A stretch of 47,075 bases of DNA from Deltaproteobacteria bacterium. GTDB lineage: Bacteria; Myxococcota_A; Polyangia; Polyangiales; Ga0077539. The position numbers were made by a program, and so were the translations under genes. Below the pieces are notes generated by a model. That model saw nothing but the letters and a program-made list of their open reading frames with translations, did no database searches and had not been told where the DNA came from. The stretch spans positions 1 through 47,075 of the forward strand of contig JACRDB010000125.1 in NCBI GenBank assembly GCA_016218725.1. The letters are read 5' to 3'. Position 1 is the stretch's first letter. Each line of letters begins with the position of its first letter. Below, piece after piece: positions 23,889 to 32,490 of the stretch.

Positions 23889-25171
23889 GGCTCCGAGGCA
23901 TCGACCTCGGACGGCTCAACCACGTCCTGATCCCACAGGACAACGCCACCCGTGATCGTTGGCGCAGGAGCCTCCTGGGGCGCCTCCTGCGGCCCGTCGC
24001 GGACCTGGTCCTCTCGCTCACCGAGGAGGGCCAGGTGCTGCTTCTCATGACCCTCCTGGCGGGGCTGGCGGGGCTCGACATCCCGGGGTCCCTCGCGTAC
24101 CTCGCCTGGGCCCTCTGGACCGGCGCCCTCGGCACCTCGGTGCTGGTCTCCCGGTGGTGGCGCCTCCGCGAGGCCCGCGTCGAGGTCCGCTGCCCGCCGA
24201 GGGTCACCCTCGGCGAGGCCATCACCTTCTCCGTCGAGGTGCTCAACACAGGCGCCGAGGACCTGGAGAACCTCCGCGTCGAGGGGCCCTTTCTGCCGTG
24301 GGACGGCCGCTGGGAGACCAGGCTCCCGAGGATCGCCCGGGTGCGCCCCGGAGAGCGCGCAAGCATCACGCTCCGAGGGCGCTTCCGCGCGCGCGGCGAG
24401 CACAACCTGGACCCCTTCCGGGTGGCCTCCCTCGTCCCTCTCGGGCTCTGCCGAGGCCCCGCCGTGGAGACCGCCCCGGCGCGCTTCGTGGTGGTCCCTC
24501 CGCTGGCCCACGTGCAGCGCTTGAGCCTCCCCACGGGGCAGCGCCACCAACCCGGAGGCGTCGCCATGGCCGCCCGCACCGGCGAGTCCATGGACCTCCT
24601 CGGGATCCGCCCGTACCGCCCCGGAGACCCCGTGCGGGACCTCCACGCCCGGAGTTGGGCCCGCGTCGGCGCCCCCGTGGTCCGAGAGTACCAGCAGGAG
24701 TACTTCAGCCGCGTGGGCGTCGTGCTCGACACGGACCTGCGGGGCGCAGACCACACCCTGCTGGAGGGGGCTCTGTCCCTCGTGGCGGGCATCGTGGCGA
24801 GGCTCTCCCGCGGCGAGGCGTTGATTGATCTCCTGGTGCTGGGGGACGCGGTGCACGACCTCACCGTGGGGCGGGCCATGGGCTTCCTGGACCAGGCCCT
24901 GGACCTCCTTGCGTGCGTGAAGCCCATCGACGCGCCGCGCCCGGAGGCGCTCAGCGCACGCCTGGCGCCCTTTCTCCCGAGGCTCTCGCAGGTGGTGTTC
25001 GTGGCCCTGGCGTGGGACGCCCCGAGGGTCGCCCTGGCCCGGAGCCTGGCGGACTCTGGCGCGGGCCTCAAGACCTACGTCCTGGTCCACCGCGAGGGGA
25101 GGATCACGGACCCGGACGCCAGGGAGGTCCCGCTCCGAGCGGTCACCGCGCGGGAGCCGCTGGTGCTGTGA
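23885..25171 (+). CDS. DUF58 membrane protein, MoxR partner (428 aa)
   Basis: Two hydrophobic helices near the N-terminus (about 48-66 and 70-90) are followed by a beta-rich extracytoplasmic-like domain. The DUF58 core follows, with LLGIRPYRPGDPVRDLHARSWAR (split: GIRPYRPGD near 239, then VRDLHARSWAR) and VVREYQQEYF. The C-terminal region has a VWA-like layout starting VGVVLDTDLRG, so a metal-site aspartate pair may be retained. It probably links the MoxR ATPase to membrane-bound clients. The stop overlaps the start of the transglutaminase gene by 1 nt. Confidence 0.88.
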   Translation: MRLRGIDLGRLNHVLIPQDNATRDRWRRSLLGRLLRPVADLVLSLTEEGQVLLLMTLLAGLAGLDIPGSLAYLAWALWTGALGTSVLVSRWWRLREARVEVRCPPRVTLGEAITFSVEVLNTGAEDLENLRVEGPFLPWDGRWETRLPRIARVRPGERASITLRGRFRARGEHNLDPFRVASLVPLGLCRGPAVETAPARFVVVPPLAHVQRLSLPTGQRHQPGGVAMAARTGESMDLLGIRPYRPGDPVRDLHARSWARVGAPVVREYQQEYFSRVGVVLDTDLRGADHTLLEGALSLVAGIVARLSRGEALIDLLVLGDAVHDLTVGRAMGFLDQALDLLACVKPIDAPRPEALSARLAPFLPRLSQVVFVALAWDAPRVALARSLADSGAGLKTYVLVHREGRITDPDAREVPLRAVTAREPLVL

Positions 25172-27030
25172 TGAACCCCCTCACGACGCGCCTGTGGCTC
25201 GCGGCGCCGCTCCTGGTGGCGGCGGGGCTCTTCACGGTGGTGTCGCTCAGCCGCCCGGTGGGCCTGGCGTCCGGCGCGCTCGTCCTCGGCGCGGCGGCCC
25301 TCGGCCCGCGGATCGCGCTGCGCCCGTCGCTCCAGCAGGTGTTCTCCGCGGCGGTGGCGGTGCTCACCGGCGCGCTCCTCACGAACGTCCTCGGGAAGGT
25401 GCAGCCGGGCGTCGGGCGCATCGACGCCATCTGGACCATCCTCGCCGCGTCGGCGTTGGCAACGGGCGCCTCGAGGCTCGTCCTGCGCCAGGCCCTCTGG
25501 GGCTCCGGCGCCGTGGCCACGCTCGGGACCGTGGCCGTGGTGGCCTCGGCGCAGGTGCTCCGTCCCTGGGTCTTCCTCCCGGCGGCGCTCCTGACCCTGG
25601 CTTCAGTGCTCGCGTCCATGCGGGTCGAGCGCGGCCTGGCGCCCCTGTGGGGCCCGCCGACGTCGCGCCGCCGCGCGCTCGCCACCGGGGTGATCCTCGT
25701 CGGCGCCCTCGGGGGCCTGGCGGGCGGCGCGGTGGCGCTCCCAAGGCTCCACGGCAAGGTCCTCTCGACCCTCACCCGCCAGGCCTTTGACGAGACGGCC
25801 CGCAGCGGCGTGCCCGAGGACATGCACCTCGGGGACCTGGAGGGGCTGACGCTCTCCACCCGGGTGGTCTGGCGCGCCCGCGGTCCCGTGGCCGATCACC
25901 TCCGGGGGCCGGTGCTGAACCACTACCGCCGCGGGCGCTGGGTCCACCGGGGGCTCGACACCCTGGGCCCCGTGCAGGTGCTCCGCGGCGAGCCCCGAGG
26001 GTGCCGCGCCCCGGTGGAGCTCCAGCGCGCCGAGGAGCTCTCCCGCAGGCTCTTCGCGCCGATGCACTCCGGGCGCCTCGGGGTGACCAACGGGCGCGTG
26101 GTCGTGGACGCCGAGGGTTCCTTCGCGTGGACCGCGCCGGAGGCCCCCGCCACGGTGTGGTTCTGCCCCGGACCGCGGACCACGGGCGCGATCTCCGCGC
26201 CCACGAACCAGGACCTGCAGGTGCCCCGGACGCTCCAGCCGGGCCTCGCCGCGGTGCTCCAGCAGTGGGGTGTGGACCCGACCACCCAGGGCCCCGCCGA
26301 GCGCGTCTCGCGCATCCGGTCGAGGCTCGTGCGCTTCCGGTACACCACCCGGGTGCGCCGCGGGGGCCGGGGGGACCCCACGCTGGAGTTCCTCACGGTC
26401 ACCCACGCGGGCTACTGTGAGTACTTCGCCTCGGCGGTCGCGCTCCTCGCGCGCCAGGCGGGCCTGCCCTCCAGGGTGGTGCTCGGCTATCGGGTGTCCG
26501 AGCACAACCCCCTCGGAGGCTGGAGGGTGGTGATGGAGCGCAACGCCCACGCGTGGGCGGAGGTGTGGTACCCTACGGGGGGGTGGGTTACGGTGGACGC
26601 CACCCCCGCCGCGGACGAGTCCCAGGGTCACCGGATGTCCTTCACGGAGGCCGTGTCCGACGCGCTCTCCGCCGCCTGGTCGCGCTTCTGGTGGCGCGTG
26701 AAGGGCTGGCACCTCGCGCTGGCCGTGGGGGTGGTTACCTTGCTGGGGTTGGGCCTCTGGCGCCTGAGGAGGGTCCCCGGGGAGCCCGAGGAGCTCCCTC
26801 CACCAGGGCTCCGGGCGCTCCTGGAGGCGCTGGCCCAGCGGGGGCTCGCCCGGGCGCCGTCGGAGACCCTGGAGAGCCTCGCGGAGCGCGTCGAGGCCGC
26901 CCGGGACCTTCCCTTCGCGGTCGCCGTGGCGGCGCAGCTCCGGGCCCGGTCGGCGCAGCGCTTCGGTGGTGTGGGCGACGCCGACGCGGTGGAGGCGGCC
27001 ATGGAGGCCCTCGCGGGGGGCCTACGGTGA
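25171..27030 (+). CDS. TgpA-like membrane transglutaminase (619 aa)
   Basis: Several N-terminal membrane helices (about 8-200) lead a periplasmic transglutaminase-like domain. The catalytic triad is visible: Cys416 in HAGYCEYFASAVALL, His460 in ERNAHAWAEVW and Asp476 in GWVTVDATP. Another membrane helix follows (about 515-530, LALAVGVVTLLGLGLWRL), then a cytoplasmic C-terminal domain of the DUF4129 kind. It could modify or cross-link envelope proteins. It closes the five-gene operon and ends 9 nt inside the convergent gatB gene. Confidence 0.9.
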   Translation: MNPLTTRLWLAAPLLVAAGLFTVVSLSRPVGLASGALVLGAAALGPRIALRPSLQQVFSAAVAVLTGALLTNVLGKVQPGVGRIDAIWTILAASALATGASRLVLRQALWGSGAVATLGTVAVVASAQVLRPWVFLPAALLTLASVLASMRVERGLAPLWGPPTSRRRALATGVILVGALGGLAGGAVALPRLHGKVLSTLTRQAFDETARSGVPEDMHLGDLEGLTLSTRVVWRARGPVADHLRGPVLNHYRRGRWVHRGLDTLGPVQVLRGEPRGCRAPVELQRAEELSRRLFAPMHSGRLGVTNGRVVVDAEGSFAWTAPEAPATVWFCPGPRTTGAISAPTNQDLQVPRTLQPGLAAVLQQWGVDPTTQGPAERVSRIRSRLVRFRYTTRVRRGGRGDPTLEFLTVTHAGYCEYFASAVALLARQAGLPSRVVLGYRVSEHNPLGGWRVVMERNAHAWAEVWYPTGGWVTVDATPAADESQGHRMSFTEAVSDALSAAWSRFWWRVKGWHLALAVGVVTLLGLGLWRLRRVPGEPEELPPPGLRALLEALAQRGLARAPSETLESLAERVEAARDLPFAVAVAAQLRARSAQRFGGVGDADAVEAAMEALAGGLR

Positions 27031-28473
27031 GCCTTCGAGGAGCCTGCGCAGGACCTCGTCCAGGGCCCTGGGGTCCGCGCGGCCCTGGGTGGCCTTCATC
27101 GCGGCGCCCTTGAAGAACCCAAGGAGGTTCGTGCGCCCTGCGCGGTAGAGCGCCACCTGCTTCGCGTTTTCCGCGAGGATCGGTCGGAGCGTCGCCTCCA
27201 GGGTCGCGGGGTCCGAGACGAGCGCGAGGCCCCGGGCTCGCACCACCTCCTCGGCGCTCTGATCGCTGGCAGCCATGTGCTGATACACCTCGCGGGCCAG
27301 CGTGGTGGACAGGCGCCCCTCGTCGAGGAGCGCGAAGAGCCCCCGGAGGCGCTCCGCGGAGACCGGGAAGCGCGCGTCCAGGCCCTGGAAGGCCGCGTCC
27401 GCGCGGACCGTGTTGAGCACCCAGTTGGCCGCGCGGCGAGGGTCCCCGCCCAGGGCTTCGAAGTAACCCGCTACGGCCGGGTGCTCGGTGAGCGTACGGG
27501 CGTCCGCGGGGCTCAGCCCGAGCTCCTGCTCGTAGCGCCGACGCTTCTCGCGTGGGAGCTCCGGCAGGGAGGCTCGGACCGCCTCAAGGAGCGCGTCGGG
27601 CACCTCCGCGGGCCTCAGGTCCGGGTCCGTGAAATACCGGTAGTCCTCGGAGGTCTCCTTCCGGCGCATGCGGACGCAGCGGCCGTTGGCCTCGTCCCAG
27701 GTCTTGGTCCATGCCTCCACGTGGCCCCCGGCGGCCACGAGGCTCACCTGGTCCGCGAGCTCCCACTCCAGGGCCCTCTGCACGAAGCGAAACGAGTTGA
27801 TGTTCTTGAGCTCCACCCGCGTCCCGAGGCGCGCGTCCCCGCGGCGCCGCACGGACACGTTGGCGTCGCAGCGGAAGGAGCCCTCCTCCATGTTGCCGTC
27901 GTTCACCCCGAGGAACAGCAGCAGGTCCCGGAGCTGCCGGAGGTACTCCGCGGCCTCCCAGGCGCTGCGCAGGTCGGGCCTCCCGACGATCTCCAGGAGG
28001 GGCGTCCCCGCGCGGTTCAGGTCCACGCGGCTGCCGCCCGCGGCGCCGTCGTGGAGGCTCTTGCCGGCGTCCTCCTCCAGGTGCGCCCGGGCGATGCCCG
28101 CCACGCGCACGCCCCCGTCCGGCAGGGGCACCTCCAGCGCGCCGTCTTCGCACAGGGGAAGGTCGAACTGCGAAATCTGGTAGCCCTTCGGCAGGTCCGG
28201 GTAGAAATAGTTCTTCCGCGCGAAGACGCTCCGGGCGCGCACCCGGCACCCGAGGGCCAGCCCCACCTTCACGCCCAGCGCCAGGGCCTCGCGGTTGAGC
28301 ACCGGCAGGGCCCCGGGGAGCCCCAGGCACACCGGGCACACCAGGGTGTTGGGCGACGCCCCGAAGCGCGCCGGGCACCCGCAGAAGATCTTGGTCCGGG
28401 TCAGGAGCTGCGCGTGGACCTCCAACCCGATCACCGCTTCATACGCTGGATCCACGGTGGGTGGTTGTACCAC
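27022..28473 (-). CDS. gatB: Aspartyl/glutamyl-tRNA amidotransferase subunit B
   Basis: The kinase/transamidation subunit of GatCAB, which converts Asp-tRNA(Asn) and Glu-tRNA(Gln) to amidated forms. Clear marks are EVHAQLLTRTKIFCGC, the zinc cysteines of NTLVCPVCLGLPG, KNYFYPDLPKGYQISQ, IARAHLEEDAGK and GSFRCDANVSVRRRG. The C-terminal YqeY-like domain ends in GFFKGAAMKATQGRADP. The GTG at 28473 (483 residues) is chosen because the conserved sequence begins soon after it and AAGGG lies just upstream. gatA and gatC are not nearby. Its last 9 nt overlap the convergent transglutaminase gene. Confidence 0.95.
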   Translation of the reverse strand: MVQPPTVDPAYEAVIGLEVHAQLLTRTKIFCGCPARFGASPNTLVCPVCLGLPGALPVLNREALALGVKVGLALGCRVRARSVFARKNYFYPDLPKGYQISQFDLPLCEDGALEVPLPDGGVRVAGIARAHLEEDAGKSLHDGAAGGSRVDLNRAGTPLLEIVGRPDLRSAWEAAEYLRQLRDLLLFLGVNDGNMEEGSFRCDANVSVRRRGDARLGTRVELKNINSFRFVQRALEWELADQVSLVAAGGHVEAWTKTWDEANGRCVRMRRKETSEDYRYFTDPDLRPAEVPDALLEAVRASLPELPREKRRRYEQELGLSPADARTLTEHPAVAGYFEALGGDPRRAANWVLNTVRADAAFQGLDARFPVSAERLRGLFALLDEGRLSTTLAREVYQHMAASDQSAEEVVRARGLALVSDPATLEATLRPILAENAKQVALYRAGRTNLLGFFKGAAMKATQGRADPRALDEVLRRLLEGSP

Positions 28474-28555
28474 ATCCCTTTGGGTGAACCCGTTGCGCTC
28501 GGGCCCCGGGGTGGGGTACCCACAGGGGCGCACACCCTTCCGAGAGGATCATCCC

Positions 28556-30547
28556 GTGAACGCCACCGTGCCCTCGCCCGAGCTCGCCCAGCGCGCCGTG
28601 AACGCCCTCAAGTTCCTGGCCATCGACGGCGTGGAGGCCGCAAAGAGCGGCCACCCCGGGCTGCCGATGGGCGCCGCGGATTTCTCGTTCGTCTTGTGGT
28701 CGCGGTACCTGCGCCACGACCCGAAGGACCCGTCCTGGCCGGACCGGGACCGCTTCGTCCTGTCCGCGGGGCACGGGTCCATGCTGTTGTACAGCCTCCT
28801 GCACCTGGCCGGGTATGACCTTCCCGTGGAGGAGCTCAAGCGCTTCCGCCAGTGGGCGTCTCGCACGCCGGGGCACCCCGAGAGCCACCTCACCCCCGGG
28901 GTGGAGTGCACCACGGGTCCCCTCGGGCAGGGCCTGGCCACCGCCGTGGGCATGGCCCTCGCCGCGAAGATGGCCGACGCGCGCTTCCCTGGGCTCTTCA
29001 AGCACCGGGTGTGGGCCCTGGTGTCCGACGGGGACATGATGGAGGGCATCGCCCACGAGGCCGCCAGCGCCGCGGGGCACCTGCAGCTCGGCAACCTGAC
29101 GTTCCTCTACGACGACAACAAGATCACCCTGGACGGCAACCTCGACGAGAGCATGAGCGAGGACGTGGGCGCCCGCTTCGAGGCCTACGGCTTCCGGGTG
29201 CTGCGCATCGACGGCCACGACCACCGGGCCATCGCCGACGCCCTCGACGCCGCGGCGGCGGAGACCGCGCGGCCGATGCTCATCTGTTGCCGCACGCACA
29301 TCGGCCACGGCGCGCCCAACAAGCACGACACGCACAAGGTCCACGGCGAGCCCCTCGGGCCCGAGGAGGCCCTCGCCACGCGCAGGGCCCTGGGCTGGCC
29401 CGAGGCGCCGCTGTTCCACGTCCCGGAGGACGTGAGGGCCCTGTGGGACGCGCGGGCGGAGGCCCTGGCCCGGGAGCACGCGGCGTGGCGCGAGCACGAG
29501 GCCCGGTGGCTCGCGGAGCACCCGGACAAGGCCGCGCTCTACCGCGCGATGCGGGAGCGCGCGGTGCCGGAGGACCTCACCGGGCTCCTGGCGGGCGCCA
29601 GGCCCCCCACCAACGACGCCACGCGGAGCCTCGCGGGGGCGGTGCTCCAGCGCGCAGCCCAGCTCGTCCCGGCGCTCGTCGGGGGCGACGCGGACCTCGG
29701 CGGCAGCACCAAGACGCCCCTCAAGGACTCGCCCAAGGTGCTCCCCGGGCGCTTCGAGGGGCGCAACGTTCGCTTCGGCATCCGCGAGCATGCCATGGGC
29801 GCCATGGCCAACGGGATGGCCCTCTACGGGATGTTCATCCCGTTCACGGCCACGTTCCTCACCTTCAGCGATTACATGCGCGGGGCCGTGCGCCTCGCGG
29901 CGCTGTCGGAGCTCCAGGTGGTGCATGTGTTCACCCACGACTCGATCTTCCTCGGCGAGGACGGCCCGACGCACCAGAGCGTGGAGCACGTGGCGGCGCT
30001 CCGGCTCATCCCCAACGTGGAGGTGTGGCGCCCGGCGGACGGCCTGGAGTGCGCCGTCGCCTGGGGCGAGGCCCTGAGGCGCCGCCACGGTCCCACGGAG
30101 CTCATCTTTTCACGGCAAAAGGTGGCCGAGCTCCCGGCGGGCCCCGCCGCCGAGGACGTCGCCCGCGGGGCCTACGTGGTCCTGCGCGAGGAGGGCGGCC
30201 CTCCGGACGTGGTGCTCCTCGGGAGCGGCAGCGAGGTGGGGCTCTGCCTCGGCGCGGCCAGGGCCCTCCACGCCGCGGGGCGCCGCGCGAGGGTGGTGTC
30301 CATGCCGTGCATGGAGCGCTTCGCCGCCCAGGACGCCGCCTATCGCGAGGCGGTGCTCGGCCGGGGCACCCGGAGGGTGTCCATCGAGGCCGGGCGCACG
30401 GACCCGTGGCACCGCTGGCTCGGCGACGGGGGCCTGGCCATCGGGATGGACACCTTCGGCGCCTCGGCGCCGGCGAGCGTCCTGGCGGAGAAGTTTGGCT
30501 TCACCGTGCCGCAGGTGGTGGCCCGCGTGCAGGCCCTCCTCGGGTAG
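28556..30547 (+). CDS. tkt: Transketolase (663 aa)
   Basis: A thiamine-diphosphate enzyme of the pentose phosphate pathway and Calvin-type sugar exchange. The N-terminal mark AAKSGHPGLPMGAA, the ThDP/Mg site DGDMMEGIAHEAA with YDDNKITLDG, the substrate His in THIGHGAPNK and the pyrimidine-domain FGIREHAMGAMANG are all present. EDGPTHQSVEH is also intact. The length is normal. The GTG start has a GAGAGGA site upstream. It is divergent from gatB (82 nt gap) and ends 3 nt from the convergent GFA-domain gene. No other pentose-pathway gene is in the window. Confidence 0.95.
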   Translation: MNATVPSPELAQRAVNALKFLAIDGVEAAKSGHPGLPMGAADFSFVLWSRYLRHDPKDPSWPDRDRFVLSAGHGSMLLYSLLHLAGYDLPVEELKRFRQWASRTPGHPESHLTPGVECTTGPLGQGLATAVGMALAAKMADARFPGLFKHRVWALVSDGDMMEGIAHEAASAAGHLQLGNLTFLYDDNKITLDGNLDESMSEDVGARFEAYGFRVLRIDGHDHRAIADALDAAAAETARPMLICCRTHIGHGAPNKHDTHKVHGEPLGPEEALATRRALGWPEAPLFHVPEDVRALWDARAEALAREHAAWREHEARWLAEHPDKAALYRAMRERAVPEDLTGLLAGARPPTNDATRSLAGAVLQRAAQLVPALVGGDADLGGSTKTPLKDSPKVLPGRFEGRNVRFGIREHAMGAMANGMALYGMFIPFTATFLTFSDYMRGAVRLAALSELQVVHVFTHDSIFLGEDGPTHQSVEHVAALRLIPNVEVWRPADGLECAVAWGEALRRRHGPTELIFSRQKVAELPAGPAAEDVARGAYVVLREEGGPPDVVLLGSGSEVGLCLGAARALHAAGRRARVVSMPCMERFAAQDAAYREAVLGRGTRRVSIEAGRTDPWHRWLGDGGLAIGMDTFGASAPASVLAEKFGFTVPQVVARVQALLG

Positions 30548-30550
30548 CCT

Positions 30551-31399
30551 TCAACTGCCGAGCGCCTCGGGGTGCTGCGGCAGCCCGTCGGTGACCACGT
30601 CCCACGGGGCTTTGTACGCCAGGAAGATATGCGCCTGGGGACGGAGCCCCGGGTCCGTGTCCAGGGTGCCCGTGGGCACCACGGCGATGCCCCGGGGCTC
30701 GGAGATCCTCGGCGCCGCGCCGCCGCAGTCCGCGCAGAAGGCCACGGCGAAGAACTTCGCCTCGGGGACCTTGTACTCCCGCACGGCGTCCTGGCCACGG
30801 AGCCACCGCAGGGACTCCATGGGGTAGTACGCGTTGGTCGCGTGGGCCGCGCTGCGCGCGCGGCGGCAGCGCAGGCAATGGCAGTGCAACATCCCCCGCG
30901 GGGGCTGGTCGAGCGCGTAGGCCACGCGGCCGCAGAGGCAGCTCCCGAGGTGGAGGCCCTCCTGCGGCGCCACCACCGGCCTCGAGATGTCCGGCATCTG
31001 CATCCCCGGAGCGCCGCGGTCGTGCCGCGGAAGCTCGTCCGTGAGGGCGTACCACGGAGCCTTGGAGCCCACGAAGAGGTGCATCTCCGGCCGCGTCCCG
31101 AGGTCCCCCTCCAGGCTCCCCGCCGGGAGGAACACCATCCCCGCCTCGGGGAGCACCATCGGCGCCACGCTGCCACAGCGCCCGCAGAAGCTCCGGCTGC
31201 CCTCGGGGGACGACTTGTACTGCGCCACCTCGGCCTCCCCCGAGAGCCACCGGAAGCCCTCCAGCGGCGCGCCCACAAAGGTCGCATAGAGCGACCCGTG
31301 GTGCTTGCGGCACATCGAACAGTGGCAATGCATCATATGCGAGAAGGGCCCCCGGGCCTCGTACCGGACGGCCCCACACAGACAGCTCCCTTGCGGCAT
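30551..31399 (-). CDS. Tandem GFA/CENP-V-domain zinc protein (282 aa)
   Basis: Two complete GFA (glutathione-dependent formaldehyde-activating-like) domains in one chain. Domain 1 has SCLCGAV (5-11), HCHCSMCRK (24-32) and FCGRCGS (71-77). Domain 2 has SCLCGRV (153-159), HCHCLRCRR (172-180) and FCADCGG (221-227). Most family members have one domain of about 130 residues, so this is an internal duplication. A TAAGGAG site lies 9 nt before the ATG. Function is likely zinc-dependent thiol or small-molecule chemistry; true formaldehyde activation is not established for the family. Confidence 0.9.
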   Translation of the reverse strand: MPQGSCLCGAVRYEARGPFSHMMHCHCSMCRKHHGSLYATFVGAPLEGFRWLSGEAEVAQYKSSPEGSRSFCGRCGSVAPMVLPEAGMVFLPAGSLEGDLGTRPEMHLFVGSKAPWYALTDELPRHDRGAPGMQMPDISRPVVAPQEGLHLGSCLCGRVAYALDQPPRGMLHCHCLRCRRARSAAHATNAYYPMESLRWLRGQDAVREYKVPEAKFFAVAFCADCGGAAPRISEPRGIAVVPTGTLDTDPGLRPQAHIFLAYKAPWDVVTDGLPQHPEALGS

Positions 31400-31449
31400 C
31401 GTACAGCTCCTTACCTCTCCTGAGTTCTACCTACAAAAGCACACACTCC

Positions 31450-32487
31450 ATGGCCCAGGTCAAGGCCCTCCTTCGGGGCGCCGTAGAGAGGTCCCAAGGA
31501 GCCCGACGCCCGTTGCCACCGGAGACACCGCTCGACGTGTACCGCATCAAGGTCCCGGCGACCCTGCAACAGAGCGGGAGGAGCTGGAGCGTACGGACGG
31601 AGTTCGTGGGCTTCCGGGGCGTGATCATCTGGACGGACACGCTCCCGGCCTCGGAGAAGCTCCTCAAGGTGACGCTGCCGCTCCTGCCCGGCGAGCCGGT
31701 GATGACGGCCCACGCGGTGCCCCGGCGCCTCCACGGGGTGGCGCACCTGGGCAACGCGCTGGCGGTGGGGCTCGACTGGTACGCCCTGGACCCCGCGACC
31801 AGCGCGCGGTGGCACCGCTTCGTACGGAGCTTGAGGGAGCGCTTCCCGGAGGCGCGCACGCGGCTGGTAGACCTGAGCCCGGAGCCCTCGGAGGACCCGG
31901 TGCGCCGGAGGGCCTCCCGGGACCGCAGGACCTATACCGTGAGCTTCTGCGTGGGCGACCAGACGCAGCGCTGCAGCACCGTGGATGTGTCCGCCACGGG
32001 GATGTTCCTGGCGACCACCTTCGACGTACCCCTGGGCACGAGGCTCCACGGAGAGCTCACGCAGCCCGGCACCGAGGACCGCTGGAGGATCACCATGGTG
32101 GTGCGGCGCCGGGTGCTCCCGCCCTCGGTGCCGGGCCTCGGGGTGGAGCTCCAGGAGAAGGTCCGGGTGGAGCCCCCGAAGGAGGCCACGGAGCCCGAGC
32201 GCACGGGGCCCATGGCGGTGTCCAAGGTGACGCCGTTGCCCCGCTCCGAGGACCCCCGGAAGCGCAGCGGGACCCGCTCGACCTTCCGCCCGGAGGCCCT
32301 GGAGGAGGAGCGGCGGGTGCCCGCCGCGGGGGGCTTCGAGCTCGTCTTGAACGATGGGCGCAAGCTCAAGGTGCCCGCCAACTTCGAGGCCGACGCGCTG
32401 GCGAAGCTCCTGGCCGTGCTCCAGGCGGAGCCCACCGGCACCCCCACGGAAGCGCCCGCGGGGCCCCTGCGCAAGGCGCGGGGGTGA
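31450..32487 (+). CDS. Protein with one clear and one probable PilZ domain (345 aa)
   Basis: The middle region (about 150-240) has the c-di-GMP-binding pattern: an arginine cluster in RRRASRDRRTY and then DVSATGMFLATT, the (D/N)xSxxG motif, followed by a beta-barrel. The first half (about 29-130) has the same strand order with GFRGVIIWTD but lacks the arginine motif, so it is likely a degenerate PilZ fold. The last 60 residues hold a short conserved-looking segment, GFELVLNDGRKLKVPANFEA. It is divergent from the GFA gene with only 50 nt between starts. It is probably a c-di-GMP-responsive effector. Confidence 0.7.
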   Translation: MAQVKALLRGAVERSQGARRPLPPETPLDVYRIKVPATLQQSGRSWSVRTEFVGFRGVIIWTDTLPASEKLLKVTLPLLPGEPVMTAHAVPRRLHGVAHLGNALAVGLDWYALDPATSARWHRFVRSLRERFPEARTRLVDLSPEPSEDPVRRRASRDRRTYTVSFCVGDQTQRCSTVDVSATGMFLATTFDVPLGTRLHGELTQPGTEDRWRITMVVRRRVLPPSVPGLGVELQEKVRVEPPKEATEPERTGPMAVSKVTPLPRSEDPRKRSGTRSTFRPEALEEERRVPAAGGFELVLNDGRKLKVPANFEADALAKLLAVLQAEPTGTPTEAPAGPLRKARG

Positions 32488-32490
32488 CGC

